A stretch of DNA of 64,000 nt from Monocercomonoides exilis (taxonomy: Eukaryota; Preaxostyla; Oxymonadida; Polymastigidae). Location of the stretch: the NCBI GenBank assembly GCA_001643675.2, contig LSRY02000016.1, positions 620,001-684,000 of the forward strand, read 5' to 3'. How positions within the stretch are numbered: position 1 is the first letter of the stretch; every line of letters starts with the position of its first letter. Both the position numbers and the translations under genes were made by a program. The notes beneath the pieces were generated by a model, which worked only from the letters and a program-made list of their open reading frames with translations, did no database searches and had not been told where the DNA came from. Shown here piece after piece: positions 11,588 through 25,600 of this stretch.

Positions 11588-14500
11588 TCTTCTTCCTCCT
11601 CTTCCTCCTCTTCTTCTTCCTCTTCTTCCTCTTCCTCTTCTTCTTCTTCTTCCTCTTCCTCCTCCTCCTCCTCTTCGCTCGATTCTTCACCCACTCCAGC
11701 ATGTTTCTTGCTCTTTCTTTCCTTCAAGTTTTCTTTTTCCAGCTTTCTTATTAACTTTGCTTCTTTGTCACATTCTCTCATGCCTTTTCGATCTTCGCTT
11801 TTGAATTTCTTCATCTGCTTCTCCAAAATGCTCATCTCGTGCTCTTTCTTCTTTCGTCGTTTCTCCTCGTTCCTTTTCCGAACTGCTTCAACAGCTGCCT
11901 TCACAGACATTCGTATTTTGCGTAGTTCTTCTTCTTTCTTCTTTTGGAAAGTCAAAAGTCTTCTCTTTTCCAGTAGTTCTACTAAAAGAGATGGATACGC
12001 AGGTTTATTGAAAGAAGGAGGAGGAATTGAATATTTCTGTTTTGGATTTTCCAGTTTCTTCAAAAGAATTCCATCTCCACTCTCATCTCTATCTTGTTCA
12101 AATCTTTGTTCATCATATTCAATTGGATCTCTTTCGTCTTCGCCGCCTCGTTCAAAATCTTTTGCTGCTTTTGCATCCATTCTCTTCTTCCATTTTTCTT
12201 TTTCTTCCTTTCTTTCCTCTCGACAAACACGTATTCTCCACTTTTTCCTTATTTTTCTGTCTATTTTTTCCATTTTTATCTTTCTTTTTCCCTTCTGCTC
12301 CTTTTGGACTTTCTTTTCATCTCTTTCTTGATAATTAGCATCAAATTCATTCACATCATCAAAATCATCAATACCAGCATACTCGTCAATGTAATCGTCA
12401 TTAACATTTTTGTCATTCCATCCAGAATTCCCTTTCTCTTCCTCTGTCTCTGTCTCTTCATCTTCTTCGCACATAAAAGCCGAAAGATTATCCAGCCACA
12501 AAGACAGCAAAGCAGGACACTCCTTCCGCAGCTGACTGTTATATTCAAACGAAGGGAATGGAATACACTCGGGAAACGGAACAAAAGCATGTGAAGTACT
12601 TTCAGTGATTGCAGGAACAGAATCAACGGAATGGCTTGAATTAGAAGCTTCTTGAACACACTCCTCATTTGCTGAACTTTCGACAAGTTTCTTATTTGCA
12701 GATGCTGTGTCAATAAGTGACTGGTTAGAATCTTCATGTTGTTCTGTTTTACGTTGCTTGAATGCAGCAAGTTGAGTTGCTCTCATCCTCCATTCGCAAT
12801 CCCACTGATCTTCTTCCCTTTCAGTCTCTGATTCAGGCTCTTCGACATCATCCACTTTTATCTCCAATTTTTTATTCTGCTCGTTTTCACTTTTCAGCAT
12901 GTCTTCATTCTTTCTCTCTCTTCTGCGTATTCTTTCAACCTTTTCTCTCTTCAGATTCACTGTGCACGCCATCAAAAGCGGAAGCGGGTTGAATCGTTCG
13001 CATTTCACAATAGACAAAGAAGTCAGCGAAGGTAGTTCAGACAAAGCAAGGGAAGAAAAGCTTGGCAAAGACACAAGGCACAAAGACGACAAAGAAGGCA
13101 AGCGAGAGAAAGAAAGAGAAGAAATGGAAGGAGAAGAGGAAATGGAAAGGCTTGACAAAGAATGAAGATGGGAAGTGCAGATCAAAGACGCTGAGGAAAT
13201 AAAAGATGGAAGAAGATAATCAGAACTGCGGCGTCCATCTGCCTCATTAAACTGCTCGCTTTCTCTTCTGTTCAATAGATCAATCGTTGTTTCTGCTTCT
13301 TCTTCATTGTTCACTCCATAAAATGAATCTCTTCGATTTCTCTCTGCTTTCTTTTCGTTCTCTTTCAATTGCAGCTCTTTCAGTGCCTTTATGGAGCCAA
13401 GGAAAGATTTCCCTCGAAGTGCGAAAGATGTGAGTGTGGAAGGCAAAGAATGCAGATGTGCTTCCTTTATTGACTCCAGTGACGAGAAGATGTTGTTCAG
13501 GCGAGTGAAAGGAGAGCTCGAAAGTGATGGCGAAGATGCTTCCATCGAAGAGAAATTATTCATTTTGAGTTTTTGTGGTGATTTCTTCTGTCTGAACGGA
13601 ACAATCTGAGCATCTTTCTTTGTAGGAGATTTCAGCAGGGCGTTTTGTGGAGACAACGGAGGGAAATAGCGAGGAGATGAGAGCGGAGAGGAAACTGGAG
13701 AAGGCGATGGGCAAAGCATTTCAGACTGGGGAGACAGAGAGCTCACAGACATATCACTGGGAGATGCGGAAGCAGCAGAAGTGTTTGAGCAGAGAATTGA
13801 TTGCAGGTAATTCTGAAACGGTGTTTCGCCTTTGTGCTTCGACTTTGCAGAAGAAGAAGTCTTCTTTCCGATCATTTCGATGATTGACAGAAACGGGAAC
13901 GAAGAAAGTGACACAACTTTCGGCGCATTCGATTCTGCCTGAGATTTCTCTTGCTGTTTTGTCTTTTCAATCTGATCGTCCGTTTCTTTGTTCTCCTTTT
14001 GAAGCGATTCATTCGAAGTTTGTTTGGCTTTCGCTCTTTTTTCTGCTTCTTCAGCGCTGATTACAACACGCTCCACTGCAATTTCATACTCAAAGCCAAC
14101 AAATTCTCCGTCTGAGTTAAACTTCTTCTTCTTCTTCTTCTTCTTTTTCAAAATCACCTTCGCAGGTTTCTGTACTTGTTTGTTTTCTTCTTCCTCTCTT
14201 TTTCTCCTTAACTCTTCTGCTTTCATCTCTTCCTTCAACTTCCTCTTTTCTTCTTCTTTCCTCTTCCTCTTCTCTTCCTTCAATCTCGTCTCCTTCTCCT
14301 TCTTTCTCCTTTCCATCTCCACAACAGCCATCCATTCTGCGACATCTTCAGCTTCTTCGCCTTTAATCTTCAGAATGTGCAGCAGAGGCGGAAACAAGAA
14401 ATGAGCATTCGGAGACAAGCTGATTTTCGTCTTCAGACAGTCACATGGAAGTGGAGACTTTGCTCTGCTTGACGAGCGCAGTGAATAAGATTTGGCAGAT

Positions 14501-17500
14501 TGCTTGTTTCTGTTGCTTGATCTGTCGCTGTGCTCAGTGTCATCTAATATTCTTGAATGCATCTTTTCATCGGTCGAAGAATTCTCACTTTCGAATTCTT
14601 TTTTGTTCTCTTCTTCATCTTCGTCGTCTTCATCATCCTCATCAAAGATATCTTCTTCTCTTTCTCTTTCTCCTCTTCCTCCGACTTCATCTTCGTCTGA
14701 TTCAACTTCCTTTTCATCTCTTAGAACTGCATTTTGGAAGAGCAGAGGGCAATCATCTACAACCAACGTGAGCAGCCGAGGTGCCAAGAAGGACGTAAGC
14801 GATGCTCTGTCATACCCAACAATAGAAAACGACTGCAGCGTAGAAGAAATCACAGAAAATGAGGCAAGCGAATGGCGAGCAACCAAAAGTTCAGTTTTCA
14901 GTGTGGAAGAAGAAGATGTTGATGATTGTGAGCTTGCTGAACTTCCTTGTGCTCCTTTTGCAGACGAAGCTGTATTTCTCTTTCCACTTGCACCAACACC
15001 TTTTACCATATTTCCTTCTGCGTCATTGCTTTCATTGATATAATTGCCATCTGCATCCACTCCAGCTGCTTCGTCACCTTCCCTTTTCCCTTTTTCTCCA
15101 TTCTCTTTCTTTTCTTCGCGATAGCCTGAGTCAATCGAGAAGTTCCTCAATTGCAAAGAGTTTCTCAGTAGACACGTCAGTGCATCCGAAGAGAAAATAG
15201 GCCCAACCAAGGAGAGTGTGTGGAGGTGCTTCAAAGTTGACAGCGGAAGCAAGGACTCCATCAGGGTGATGTTTGTGACGCCGATCGTCAGATTCCGCAG
15301 ATGCACCAAGTGTGTGGCGATTCTGTTGAAGTGGGGTTCAGACAGGGCTGGGTGTGGGTTGAGGTACAAGTCGCGCAGGTGAGTGAGGCGGCAGATGGGG
15401 CGGATGAGAGAATCAACGAAGGGAACACGGACAGTGCGGAGATCGAGGTGGGTGAGCTGGGAGAGAGAGGAGAGGTAGTCGAGGTAGGAAACAGAGGTGG
15501 GGGAAGGAAGAATGGTTGACTGTGGAGATGACGATGAGGATAAAGATGAAGAAGAGGAGGAGGAAACTGAGTTTGGATTAACAGAAGAGGCAGAAAGAGG
15601 AGAAGTTGAATCATTAACTGTTGCAACACCCGAGGAATACGAAGGAGATACAGCATTTGAGCCAGAATTTGTACGCCTAGAGGAAACATCAACAATATAC
15701 AGATTATTTATAAAAAGAAAGAAAAATAGTGTAAAGAAATAAAATATTTAATATATATAGATTTTATCATTAAAGTTTTCAGAACAAACTTCTTTTGATT
15801 TTTCACCGGAGGCATGTCTTCTTCTCTTGTTGCAGCCAAATAAGGAGACGAAGAGGTCGGTTGAATTACAGGCGCCTTCACTTTCCCAACATTCAGCATC
15901 TGCAGCCTTTTGAGCTGCGGAATTTTCTGCTTTGCGGTTCCGAGAAAGATTGTGGGCGAGATCAGCGGGCAGTCAAACAGAAAGAGCTCTTCCAAATGAG
16001 CCAGTTTTGGCAGCGGAATCGTCTCAGTGGCAAAAGAAATGGAAGACACAGAAGAATTGCTGTCTCTTCCTCCGCTTTGCACTCCTCCGGCAGATGCAGC
16101 TGCTGTCGTCTTCATCGTTTCATTCAATGATGAAGCAACCATATTTTCAGCTTCTGCTCGTCTTCCTCTGCTTCGCGTGGTTTCCCAGCCATTTTGCTCA
16201 TCTTCTCTTTCTCTTTCTCTGCTTCTGCCTCTACCTCTGCTCTGACTTCTACTTCGTGTTTGTGGTGGAGACATCGACACATTGTTGGAAGAAGACTGAA
16301 AAGCAGCAGCAGAAGAAGAAGAATTAGAAGAAGAGGATGGCAAATTGAGCGAACGAACAACTCCGCCAAAGTTGTGAAAGTGCGACAGATGCAAACGCTC
16401 CAAAAGAGGGCAGCGTGCCAGCTGCTCGCAAAACGATTGGGCAGACTGCGGTTCAACCACATTTGGGATTGAAGAAGAAGAGGAGGAAGAGGAAGAGGAA
16501 GAAGAAGATGGTGATGCCCCATACGCAGAATAAGACAGTGAAGGAGAGTTATTGCCCAAGTAATTGTCAACCGACGAGGACGAATGCTGCGTGTGATTGG
16601 GAGTGTGTCTGCTTGGCGACTCAGACCTTCCTCTGCTATTTGCGTGCAGATCAGAGCGGCTGAGCGGCGAGGCGAGCGGAGCCTGCGGAGAAGCAGCAGC
16701 CAAATAGGATGACGAAAGAGGAGAAGACGAATGAGAGGATGAGAGATGGCTTGTGCTGTTTACATGTTCTGGCGACAGAGTCGCAAACGAAGAAGTGAAC
16801 GAGCCACATCTCAACAGCTGTCTCCTTCTTTGCTCAATCTCATCTCTCACCACATCCTCCTTCTTCATCCGCTCTTCCCTCTCGTTCTCTGTCTCTTCCT
16901 GCCTTTCTCTCTCTTTCCTGTCCAATTCGCTCTGCTTCTTTCTCCTCCGCTCCTCCAATTTGCGCATATGCTCCCCTCTTTCCTTCTCCTCCTGTGCCAA
17001 CAGCTCCTTCTTCAGTTTATCGCCCACTTCAAACGCCTTGTCGTTCAGCAGCAGCTCAATCGGATCGTCGATCAAGTCGTCTCCTGGACTCATCCGCCTA
17101 CGACGTTTGTGGCGATGCAAAGACAAGCGAGGCTCTTTCTTTTGTTCGGTCTGCTTTCTTTCTTTGTTGTTTTTCGCTCCAGCAGCATTCTTCTTTTTGC
17201 CAGCCAGTTTTGAAGAAGCCTTTCTTTTCTCCTTCAGAGAACTGATAAGACTTCCTTCGTTGCTCTGCTTCTCCAAGATGCCAAACATTGCATCGTCTTC
17301 TTCGTTGTCTTCAGAATCAAACACTTCTGTCGAGCTCAGCGAATCTGAGTCATCAAAGATCGGCGATGGCTCTTTCGCTTCCTCTGGAAATGGAGATCGA
17401 CAGGGCGATCTGTCAACACCACGGCGAGAGTTGCGAGGATATGAGGAAGAGGCAGAAGAAGAAGATGATGTTGTTAACGATGATGATGAAGCAGAAGATG

Positions 17501-19067
17501 AGACAACCAAACGAGGCGTTGTCATGTGCAGAAGATCTTTGCGTGTCGGATCAAGTTTCCTCAGTCCGCGCAATGCTGCTTGCAACGACGATGGTGTGAA
17601 TGCAGATTTCAAAGTGGAAGTGGCTGATGATGCGTCCTTCTCTTTGAGCGACTCTTGTGAATTCGAAGGGAAAGATGAAGTTGGTGTTGATGAACTTGAG
17701 TTCGCAGCAGTCTTTTCAGCACCTCCAGCAGAAATCGAATTATCAGATGCAGGTGGATAGAGAGGCATGTTTTTGTGTGTGTTGCTGTGCGAAAGAGAAT
17801 CCGAAGGCGAAGGAAGGACATCAACATCGTCTACATAGTGGTTCATCTGATGAACACTCGAATGCAACTTGAGTGCCGAATAAGCTGAATTCGAAGATGA
17901 GCCAGAGGAAAAAGGAGCAGAAGAAGAAGGCGACCTCCAGAAGAAGGAAGACGAGCTGAAAGAAGACGGAGTGCGTGCAGTTGGAAGAAAGTGCTTTCCA
18001 CAACAGCATTTGAAGCGGCGTCTAGTTGTTCGAGGGACATTTTGCGAAGTTTTGCCTCTTTCGCTCCATCCATTCCCTTCTGCTCTTTCATTGTCTGCAC
18101 TTCTTCTGAAGCCTCCTTCACCTTCATCCTCTTCTCCATCACTAACTTCTTCTTCATCTTCATTTTCTTCTGTTTTGTCTGTTTCTTCTTCGTCAAACTC
18201 AGCTTCTTTCGAATAACACAATGCCTTCAGCTGAGGCGTGAACAAATACAGCGAAGCACTGGAACTAACAACCAAAGTCTCCAGTGTCTTTGAAGTGATA
18301 ACAATTGGTGAAATGACATTTGGTATGTTCACAAGACGCAAATGAACAAGATTTGGGCAAAGGGATCTTAATTGAAGTAACAGTGAGCGAGAAATACGAG
18401 CTGTTTGCTGTGGATTGTGTGTAACTTCCTTTGAAAAACTTTGCTGAGAGCGTAACGGGTCATTCATTGTCCATTCATTTGTTGCGTCTCTTGCTTCCAT
18501 AGAAATTATTTGTTTTCCATTTGTGAAGCATCTTAAACATGATAAATTTAATTCTCTGATGTTCCGTCCTCCTCTAACAAGAATTTCTCTCACCAAATTA
18601 TCTGTCTCCATAAATTCGTCATCTCTTCTGGTATGGCTTCCGAGATAACTTCCAGGAAGTGATAAATCCAATGAACGGATTAACTGAGAATTTTCAGCAT
18701 TAAAATCCATTCCTTTAAGAATTGAACCAAATGACAAATTCCAGTTTTGAAATGATAAAGAATATGGATGTGAAATGGTTTCAATTCTGCTAATTGCAAT
18801 CTAAAAACATAAAACATATTTCAAATGCCAAATAATATTTTTTAAATAACAAATAAATAAAAAACCTTTGTATTGTGTGAAATCTCTGTCATTTGATCTG
18901 ACTGAATAGAAGAAAACGATTTTATTTCATTTGCTTCATCCCTACAAACAGAAAAATGTTGTTAATGAAAAAAATATGAAATAATTTTATGAGCATTACA
19001 TTTGACTAACTGAAGATATAAGTGGAAAAATAAATAAAAAGTTTATCAAAACGAATGAAAACATCAT
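7933..19067 (-). CDS. Giant leucine-rich repeat protein with signal peptide
   Basis: Four exons: 19067..19000, 18941..18866, 18800..15790 and 15676..7933. They sum to 10899 nt (3632 aa) and stay in frame. Donors are GTAATG, GTTTTT and GTTTGT; all acceptors end AG. Exon 1 encodes a likely signal peptide (MMFSFVLINFLFIFPLISSV). Degenerate leucine-rich repeats appear as islands: about residues 85-230 (IRELNLSCLRC, LVHLRLVNIP), 1000-1040 (LEELFLFDCPLISP), 1120-1200 (LTHLDLRTVRVP, LRNLTIGVTNI), 1885-1950 (serial PSLSSLCLVSLP-type repeats) and around 2990-3200. Between them lie Ser-rich and Lys/Glu-rich stretches, including 61 Glu at 2386-2446. No transmembrane segment was seen. The fold resembles RNI/AMN1-type repeats. 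The function is unknown. A secreted protein this acidic is odd, so a start inside exon 2 or 3 giving a cytosolic product is an alternative. Confidence 0.8.
11494..11676 (-). repeat. Poly-glutamate codon tract (61 GAA/GAG)
   Basis: 61 consecutive Glu codons mixing GAA and GAG inside the leucine-rich gene. The mixture of codons argues for selection or age rather than recent slippage of a single triplet. On the plus strand it reads as (TTC/CTC)n and creates long false Ser, Phe and Leu frames. Confidence 0.9.
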
Positions 19068-19643
19068 ATAAAAATAAAAGACAACGACAAACATTGTTGT
19101 TCACTTTCTGGTATTCAAAAATCAATGGAATATTATTGATAGATTAGAATTGTATATAAAGTTCAAGGAAAGAAAAAATACATTCGCAAGTTATAATAAA
19201 TTAAAATTTAATTTAAAATTTCCAAATAAATTTTCATACAGTGTTGTCGATGTACCAATATTTATTAATTATTATTCTATGACAGAAAGTATGGATAACT
19301 GATCAATTTTCAAAAAATTTCACAACATAAAAATGAAACAATTTTGTCAAACATATGGAATATATTTACACATAATATTGATTTATATAATTTTAAACTT
19401 TCATTCTATTTATTTGATAAATGTTATTTTTTGAAATTGACAAAAAATTTTTCCACATTTTTCCTTTTTTAAAACAAATAGCATAATTAATTTTTCATGA
19501 ATTTGTTATCCAACAGTCCAAATGGCAAAAATAGCCTGTGACGTGAAAAAAGAACTGTACAAGCACGAAATGGAAAGTTATGAAACAATGACATTCGTAA
19601 TTATTATTTATTCTTAATGAAAACTTCAAACTTTTCATAATGT
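19068..19643. other. AT-rich spacer between two minus-strand genes
   Basis: Holds the upstream region of the leucine-rich gene and the 3' region of the next gene. No further gene was seen. Confidence 0.5.
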
Positions 19644-22600
19644 TCATTGCTTAGACTTCTTTGAAGCTGTCTTTTCAGCAGCGCCAACCACCCTTCGTGA
19701 ATGCACTTTGCGTGGCAGTTGCGACTGCGGCTGTGTGCGGGAGAACACAGCAGGCGACGAAGAAACGAATTTCTCCGAAGATGAAAGAGAAGAAAGACGG
19801 GAGTTTTTGAGGTGTGATCCAACTTTCATCTGAGAATCAGAACGAGAAGAAGGAGAAGAGGAAGAAGAAGGAGACATCACTAAAGAAGAAGAAGGTTGTG
19901 CAGTTGCTCGTGTCTTCTTTGAAGAAGGCAGATGTTGTTCAGCTTCTGCCCCTGTGGCGCTTCGACGTGGAAGCTGTGGAACAAGCTTTGTCCATTTGGT
20001 TGTGGCTCGGTATAGCTGATTTTCATCCAATGCATCATCACTTTCATTGAATAAATCATCATCTTCTTCTTCCTCTTCCTCTTCCTCTTCCTCCTCCTCC
20101 TCCTCCTCTTCTTCTTCTTCTTCGTCTTCGTTTTCTTCTTCATCATCGTCTGAGTCATCTGCGTTTTCTCTTCCCTTTGCACTTTCCATGTATTCCTTCA
20201 TCATTTCCTTCTCAATCGAGTTCATTTCATTGTCATCATCGCCTTCTAATGCGTCACCTTCATCTTCATCTTCATCTTCATCTCCTAACACTTCTTCTGT
20301 TTCGCTTCTTTCTTCTTCGCTTTCGTCGTCTGACCAATCATCTTCCAGGAAATTCACAGCTTCTCCTTCTCCTTCAGCATCTTCCTCCTCTTCTTCATCA
20401 TCTTCATCATCTTCATTATCATCATCATCATCAAACAATTCATCTGCACCAAATGCTGCATTTCTTTGCGAAACAACTTTTTTCTCCTTCTCCTTTTTGT
20501 TGACTCCTCTTGTTGTTGCTGCTGAAGATGCTCCTCCTGCCAATGGTGACTTTGCAATCATGTTCTTTCCCTTTGCTGTCATTTTCTTTTTGTTTTGCTT
20601 CGTCTGCTGCTGCTGCTGTATATATCGCATAAATTCAGGGCTTTTCTTCAGCTGCTTGGCACTCACATCATTCAACACATTCTGCTTTCTCTTTAAAACT
20701 TCTCTTCCTTCTGCTCCGATCACATTGCCTGTATCATTATTTCCTATGAGAAATGGATCTTCCTCGCTCTCTTCATCCAAAAAGCTCGTTTCTTTCCTCT
20801 GCTCAACACTTTTCATTTTCGGCGTTGAAAATCGCTTCAGCGACGAAATCTTCGGAGTCATCGTCTTCGGCATCTTGTGCAGCATCTGCCTGTGAATCGC
20901 CTCCAGCGCCATGTCGTCCCTCGCACGCTTCACAGGAAGAGCAGGCACAGGTGAAGATGACGGTGAAAGGGCAGAAGAATGAATTCCTCTTCTCTTTTTG
21001 GGTTTGCCCGCCAGATCTTCGTGCATCGTCTGCATCATTCGTGTTTTTGTCTGCCCATGCACCTTCCTCTCCAGCTTCTGTCCTCGCTTCTTCTTCCCCT
21101 TCCCCTTCTCTTTCTCCCTCTCTTTCTCCATCTCTTTCTCTTTCATTGTCACTTCCTTCACTCTCCACGGCATCATCCTCCGCATCCATTCTTGAGCATA
21201 TTCCACCCCCTGGTTTTGTATCATCTCTGCCAAAAAGTCATAGTCACCTGGTTTCGTCTCCATCACTTCTCCTTTTCTCTTTGCTGCAGCTGAGGCAGTT
21301 GCTGCCAACGAAGACTTCTTAAACTCATTCTTTCTCTTCTCCTCCTCCTCATCCAAAGTTCGCGCTTTTTCCATCATCTTCCTTTGCCTATATGCTTCTC
21401 TTCGCATGGCCATACGCATTCTGTTAACTGCATTGCATTTATCTTCTTTTTCTTTCAATTTGGCTGCTTCTTGTTCTCTCTCTCTCTCTCTCTCTCTTTC
21501 CTTTTCTTTCTCCTTCTCCTTCTCCCTCTCCTCCTTCATCTTCGCAATCTCCTTCCTCATCGTCTCTTCCCTCTCTTTCTCCTTCTTCTCCACCATGCTC
21601 GTCATCAGCGCCACAGGCTCCAGTGCAGCTGTCAGAGCATTCCCTGTCTCCGTCGGCAGAGTCACGATGCTGTATTCAATCGCCTCCAATCGCTGTGTCA
21701 TCGCTGCGATCTCTTCAGACACAGACAGAAGTGTTGTTGGCAGAGAGCGCAAGGACTGGATGCTCGAGGGGGCGGAGCTGACACTGGGAGCAGAAGTGGG
21801 AAGAGAAGAAGATGAAGATGATGATGAAGAGGGAGAAGAAGAAGAGGAGGAAGAAGATGATGATGGAATTGAACGTGATGATGATGGTGAGGAGGAGGAA
21901 GAAGAAGCAGAATTTTGCATTGCACCTGCGCCTGCGCCAGCAGTAGAAGAAGGCGAAATCGCTCTTCCAGCATTGCCAGGAGCAGAAGCAGAAGCAGAAG
22001 AAGAAGCAGAAGGTGGATAAGGGGACAGCTGTGAGTTTCCTTTCTGCTGGAGGGAGGAGTATGAGAAACGAGATGCTGTGTTGTCTTCTCCTGATGTCAG
22101 TGCTTTCAGCGGATCTTCATCAAGCCATTCTTTCATCTCAGCGATCGTCTTGTTCACTTGCTCCTTCACTGCCCTCACTTCTTTGAGCGAATTGCTCACA
22201 ATAGAGCTCACCTGGTTCATCGCATTCGCCACACTCATTGTGACTCTGTCGCTCAGCATTTTCTCCATCTCCCTCATCTTCATCTCCACCGTCTGCTCCA
22301 GCGCCCTCTTCTGCATCTCTCTTTCTTCTCTCTCTCTCTCTTTCTCCCTCCTCTCCTTCTCCTTCTCCTTCTCCTTCGCTTCTCTTTCCTTCACCTCTTC
22401 CTCTGGCTTGCTCACACTTGCACTCCTGTTTGCTGCTGCAGATAGCATCGCAACTTTCTCCTCCATCCGCCTCGCCGACGCCACAAGAAACGCAATTGCT
22501 CCTCTTGTTTCCTGCTGAAATGCAATTTGGCTTTCCCTCAGCTCTTCCGCTTTCCTCTCCTCTTCTGCTTTCTTCGCCTCCTCCAGCATCTTCGCCTCCT

Positions 22601-25600
22601 TCTGTGCCTTCTCCATCTTCTTCATGTTTTTAGCTTCCTCAACTTCTTGCTTAGACATTTTGTGTGGGCGTGTCTTTGAATCTGATCTTTTGCCTCCAAA
22701 CTTCTGAGATATGCTCAGCAAATCCCCAAACTCTTCTTCTCCTTCATTCTCCATGTCTGACTCACTTTCTCCTCCTTCCTCTTTCTCCTTCTCCTTCTCC
22801 TTCTCTTTCCCTTTCCCCATCCCCATTCCCATTTTAACTCCTTTCTCCTTCTCCTTCTCCTTCTCTCCTTCTCTCCTTCCCCCCATCGCCTTCATCTTGT
22901 ACTCCACAATCACATCTATATCCTCCAGCAGCCTCTGCTCAGCCGTCTTCACCATTTCTGCCAATGATTCGCTCATCTTCTTCTGCACAGCCACACACAC
23001 TTCATTCAGCGCACTCGCATTCTGCTTCATCGCATCGTTGCTGCCATCCACAAGAGAAGGAAGAAGAACCTCGCGTGTCAGCTGCTCGATGAAGGAGACG
23101 CCGGCTTTGCGGGCTAAGGCGAGGGAGGAGGAAAGTGGGAGAGGAGAAGAGGAAGAAGAAGGAGAGGAAGAGGATGGTGTAGATGATGTAGATGAATAGA
23201 AATAGGAAGAAGAAGAAGAAGAAGAATTGGAAGAGGAATGAGAAGAATGTTGAGGCAGAAGCGGGGGAGGAGGTGGTGGAGCAAGTGCCGCAATAGCAGA
23301 AACAGAAGTTAATGGAACAGAAGAAGAAGAAGATGGCTGAATTGAAGACAACTGCATCTGCTGCGATGACGCAGGCACAATCGCCCACTGCTCCACCACT
23401 GGCCTCATCGCACTGTTGATTGCCTGCACAATCTTCTTCTGTATTTCCTCGCTGTTAACCTCCTTCCCCTTTTCCAGCTTCATCATCCTGTCTTCTTTCG
23501 CTTGCCTTCTTTCTTTCTTCTCTTTGTATGCGTTTTCTTTCTCTTTTTGCTCAGCTTCGTGTTTTTTGCTGAGAAACTTCACAATGTCGTTCAAAGTGGC
23601 TCTTGCGCGCATGATTTCTGAGTAGAGAACGAGGGGAGTGGGTGAGGGGATGCCTGGGGTGGAGAACAAGGGGTCTGTGTGTTGTGGGTTGGGAGAAGGA
23701 GAAGAGGAGGAAGAGGAAGAGGAAGAGGAAGAAGATGTTGAAGCAGAGGAGGAAGGAGAAGGAGAAGGAGATGATGAAGATGAAGATGAAGATGATGCTG
23801 AAGCTGATGTTGAAGGAGATGGAGCAAGAGAAGGAGCAGGAGAAGGAGAAGATGATGTCCGAGTTGATAAGGCTGGGGGAGAGGATGATAATGAAACCGA
23901 AGATGGAACAGAAGATGATGGTGACGGTGATTGCGAAGAAGAAGAAGAAGAAGAAGGTGAACGATTCGATTGATGAGATGAAGTTGGTTGCAATATAGTT
24001 GTCGTTATCGTGGTAGTATTAGCAGAAGAAATAGGAGAAGTAGAAGAAGCAGAAATAGGAGAAGAAGATGCAGATGATGATATTTGTGTCTTTCCAGGTG
24101 CAATCAACTGAGGTGTCAAAAACCTCACACCTTCTGCCTTTGTTGGTGGTGAATTCTTATTTTGTGTTTTTATTTCTTCTTTTTTCTTCCCTTTTTTCTC
24201 TTCTTCCTCCTTTTTAGCCTTCTTTTCCTCTTCTTTTGGCTTCTTTTTCGATTCTTCAGATGCCTCTGCGTTGATCAGCATGTCATATGGATTGTAATTG
24301 TACTGCTTATACGATGGAGAAGGTGTTTGTGCTTTGTTAGCTGATGAAGAAGAAGACGACGATGATGATGACGATGATGATGATGTGGATGCTTCTTCTT
24401 TCTTCTGCATTTGTTGTTGTTGTTCTTGTTGTTGAATAGAAGATTCGTTAGCTTCTTTATTGGTTGTTAGAAGTTTTTCTTTGGAAAGGTTATCTTTTTC
24501 TTTTTCTTTTTCTTTTTCTTTCTTTTCTTTATCTTCCTCCACTTCCTCCTCCTCCTCCTCTTCTTCTTCTTCATATTCTTCCTCCTCTTCCTCTTCCTCC
24601 TCTTCTTCCTCCCCCTCCTCATATTCCTCTTCATATTCTGATTCACCTTCTTCATATTCTGACTCTGCAATCACTTGCTCATTTATCGTTTTTTTCATTG
24701 CTCCTCCTTCTTCTCTTTCTTCTTTGCTCTTTTCTTGCCTTTTCGCCCCTTCTTTCATCTCATTCGCTTTTTCGGCTTTTTCGGCTTTTTCTGAGGTATT
24801 TTGCTTGTTTTGCATTGTCTCTTCTTCTTTCTTTTCATCTTTCTCTTTTTCTTTTTCTTTTTCTTTCTCTTTCTCTTTTTCTTTTTCTTTCTCTGCTTTT
24901 TCTCTTTCTCTTCTTTCCTTTTGTTTTTGCTTCCTCTTCTTCTTCCTCTCTATCTTCTTCCTCTCTTTCTCTTTCTCTTTCTCTTTCTCTTTCTCTTTCT
25001 CTTTCTCCTTTTTCTCTTGTTCTTTATCCATTTCATTTTCTTTCTCCTTCTCTTTCTCTTTCTCCTTTTTCTCTATCTCTTTATCCACTTCATTTTCTTT
25101 CTCTTTCTCTTTCTCTTTCTCTTTGTTCTCTTTTCCCTCCTTCTTCTCATCAACTTTTACCGCTTCTTCTTTCGTTCTGACTGCAAAATTGCTATTTTCT
25201 GTCTGTTTCTTATTGACTTCTCCATTTTTCCCTTCAATTTGTGCATTTTGTGCATTTTGATTACTTTTCACGTTTTTATCTTTGCTTATGATTAGTTTTG
25301 GTGTTAATTTTATTGCTTCCACTTTCGCCTTCGCATTAACCTTCGCATTCACCTTCACATTTGAATTTGTATTTGCTTTAGGTTTAGCTTCATTTTCTGT
25401 AGAATTCTTCTTGTTCTTTTCTTCTTTCTCTTCTTTTGCTCCTTCTTTTGCTCCTTCTTTCTCTTTTTCTTTCTCTTTTTCTTCTTTCTCCTTCTCCTTC
25501 TCTTTATTCTCTTTCTCTTTATTCTTATTCTCCGTATTTTCGCTCTTTCCCATCAAATTCTGCTGTTTTTCATTCGCTTTGTTAATAATTGCATTGTTAT

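Noticed and set aside
11468-12331. Long plus-strand frames rich in Ser, Phe or Leu opposite the leucine-rich gene (also near 14.1-15.0, 16.1-17.8, 20.0-20.9, 21.4-22.5 and 24.4-26.8 kb)
   Set aside because: They are complements of GAA/GAG and other low-complexity codons on the minus strand. They have no domain, and the minus frames are far longer and spliced coherently.
15677-15789. Two separate minus-strand genes (7.9-15.4 kb and 15.7-18.7 kb)
   Set aside because: A GTTTGT...CTCTAG intron joins them in frame. The frame upstream of 15369 keeps leucine-rich repeats, and the apparent starts at 15369 and 18737 are TTG, so they are one gene.
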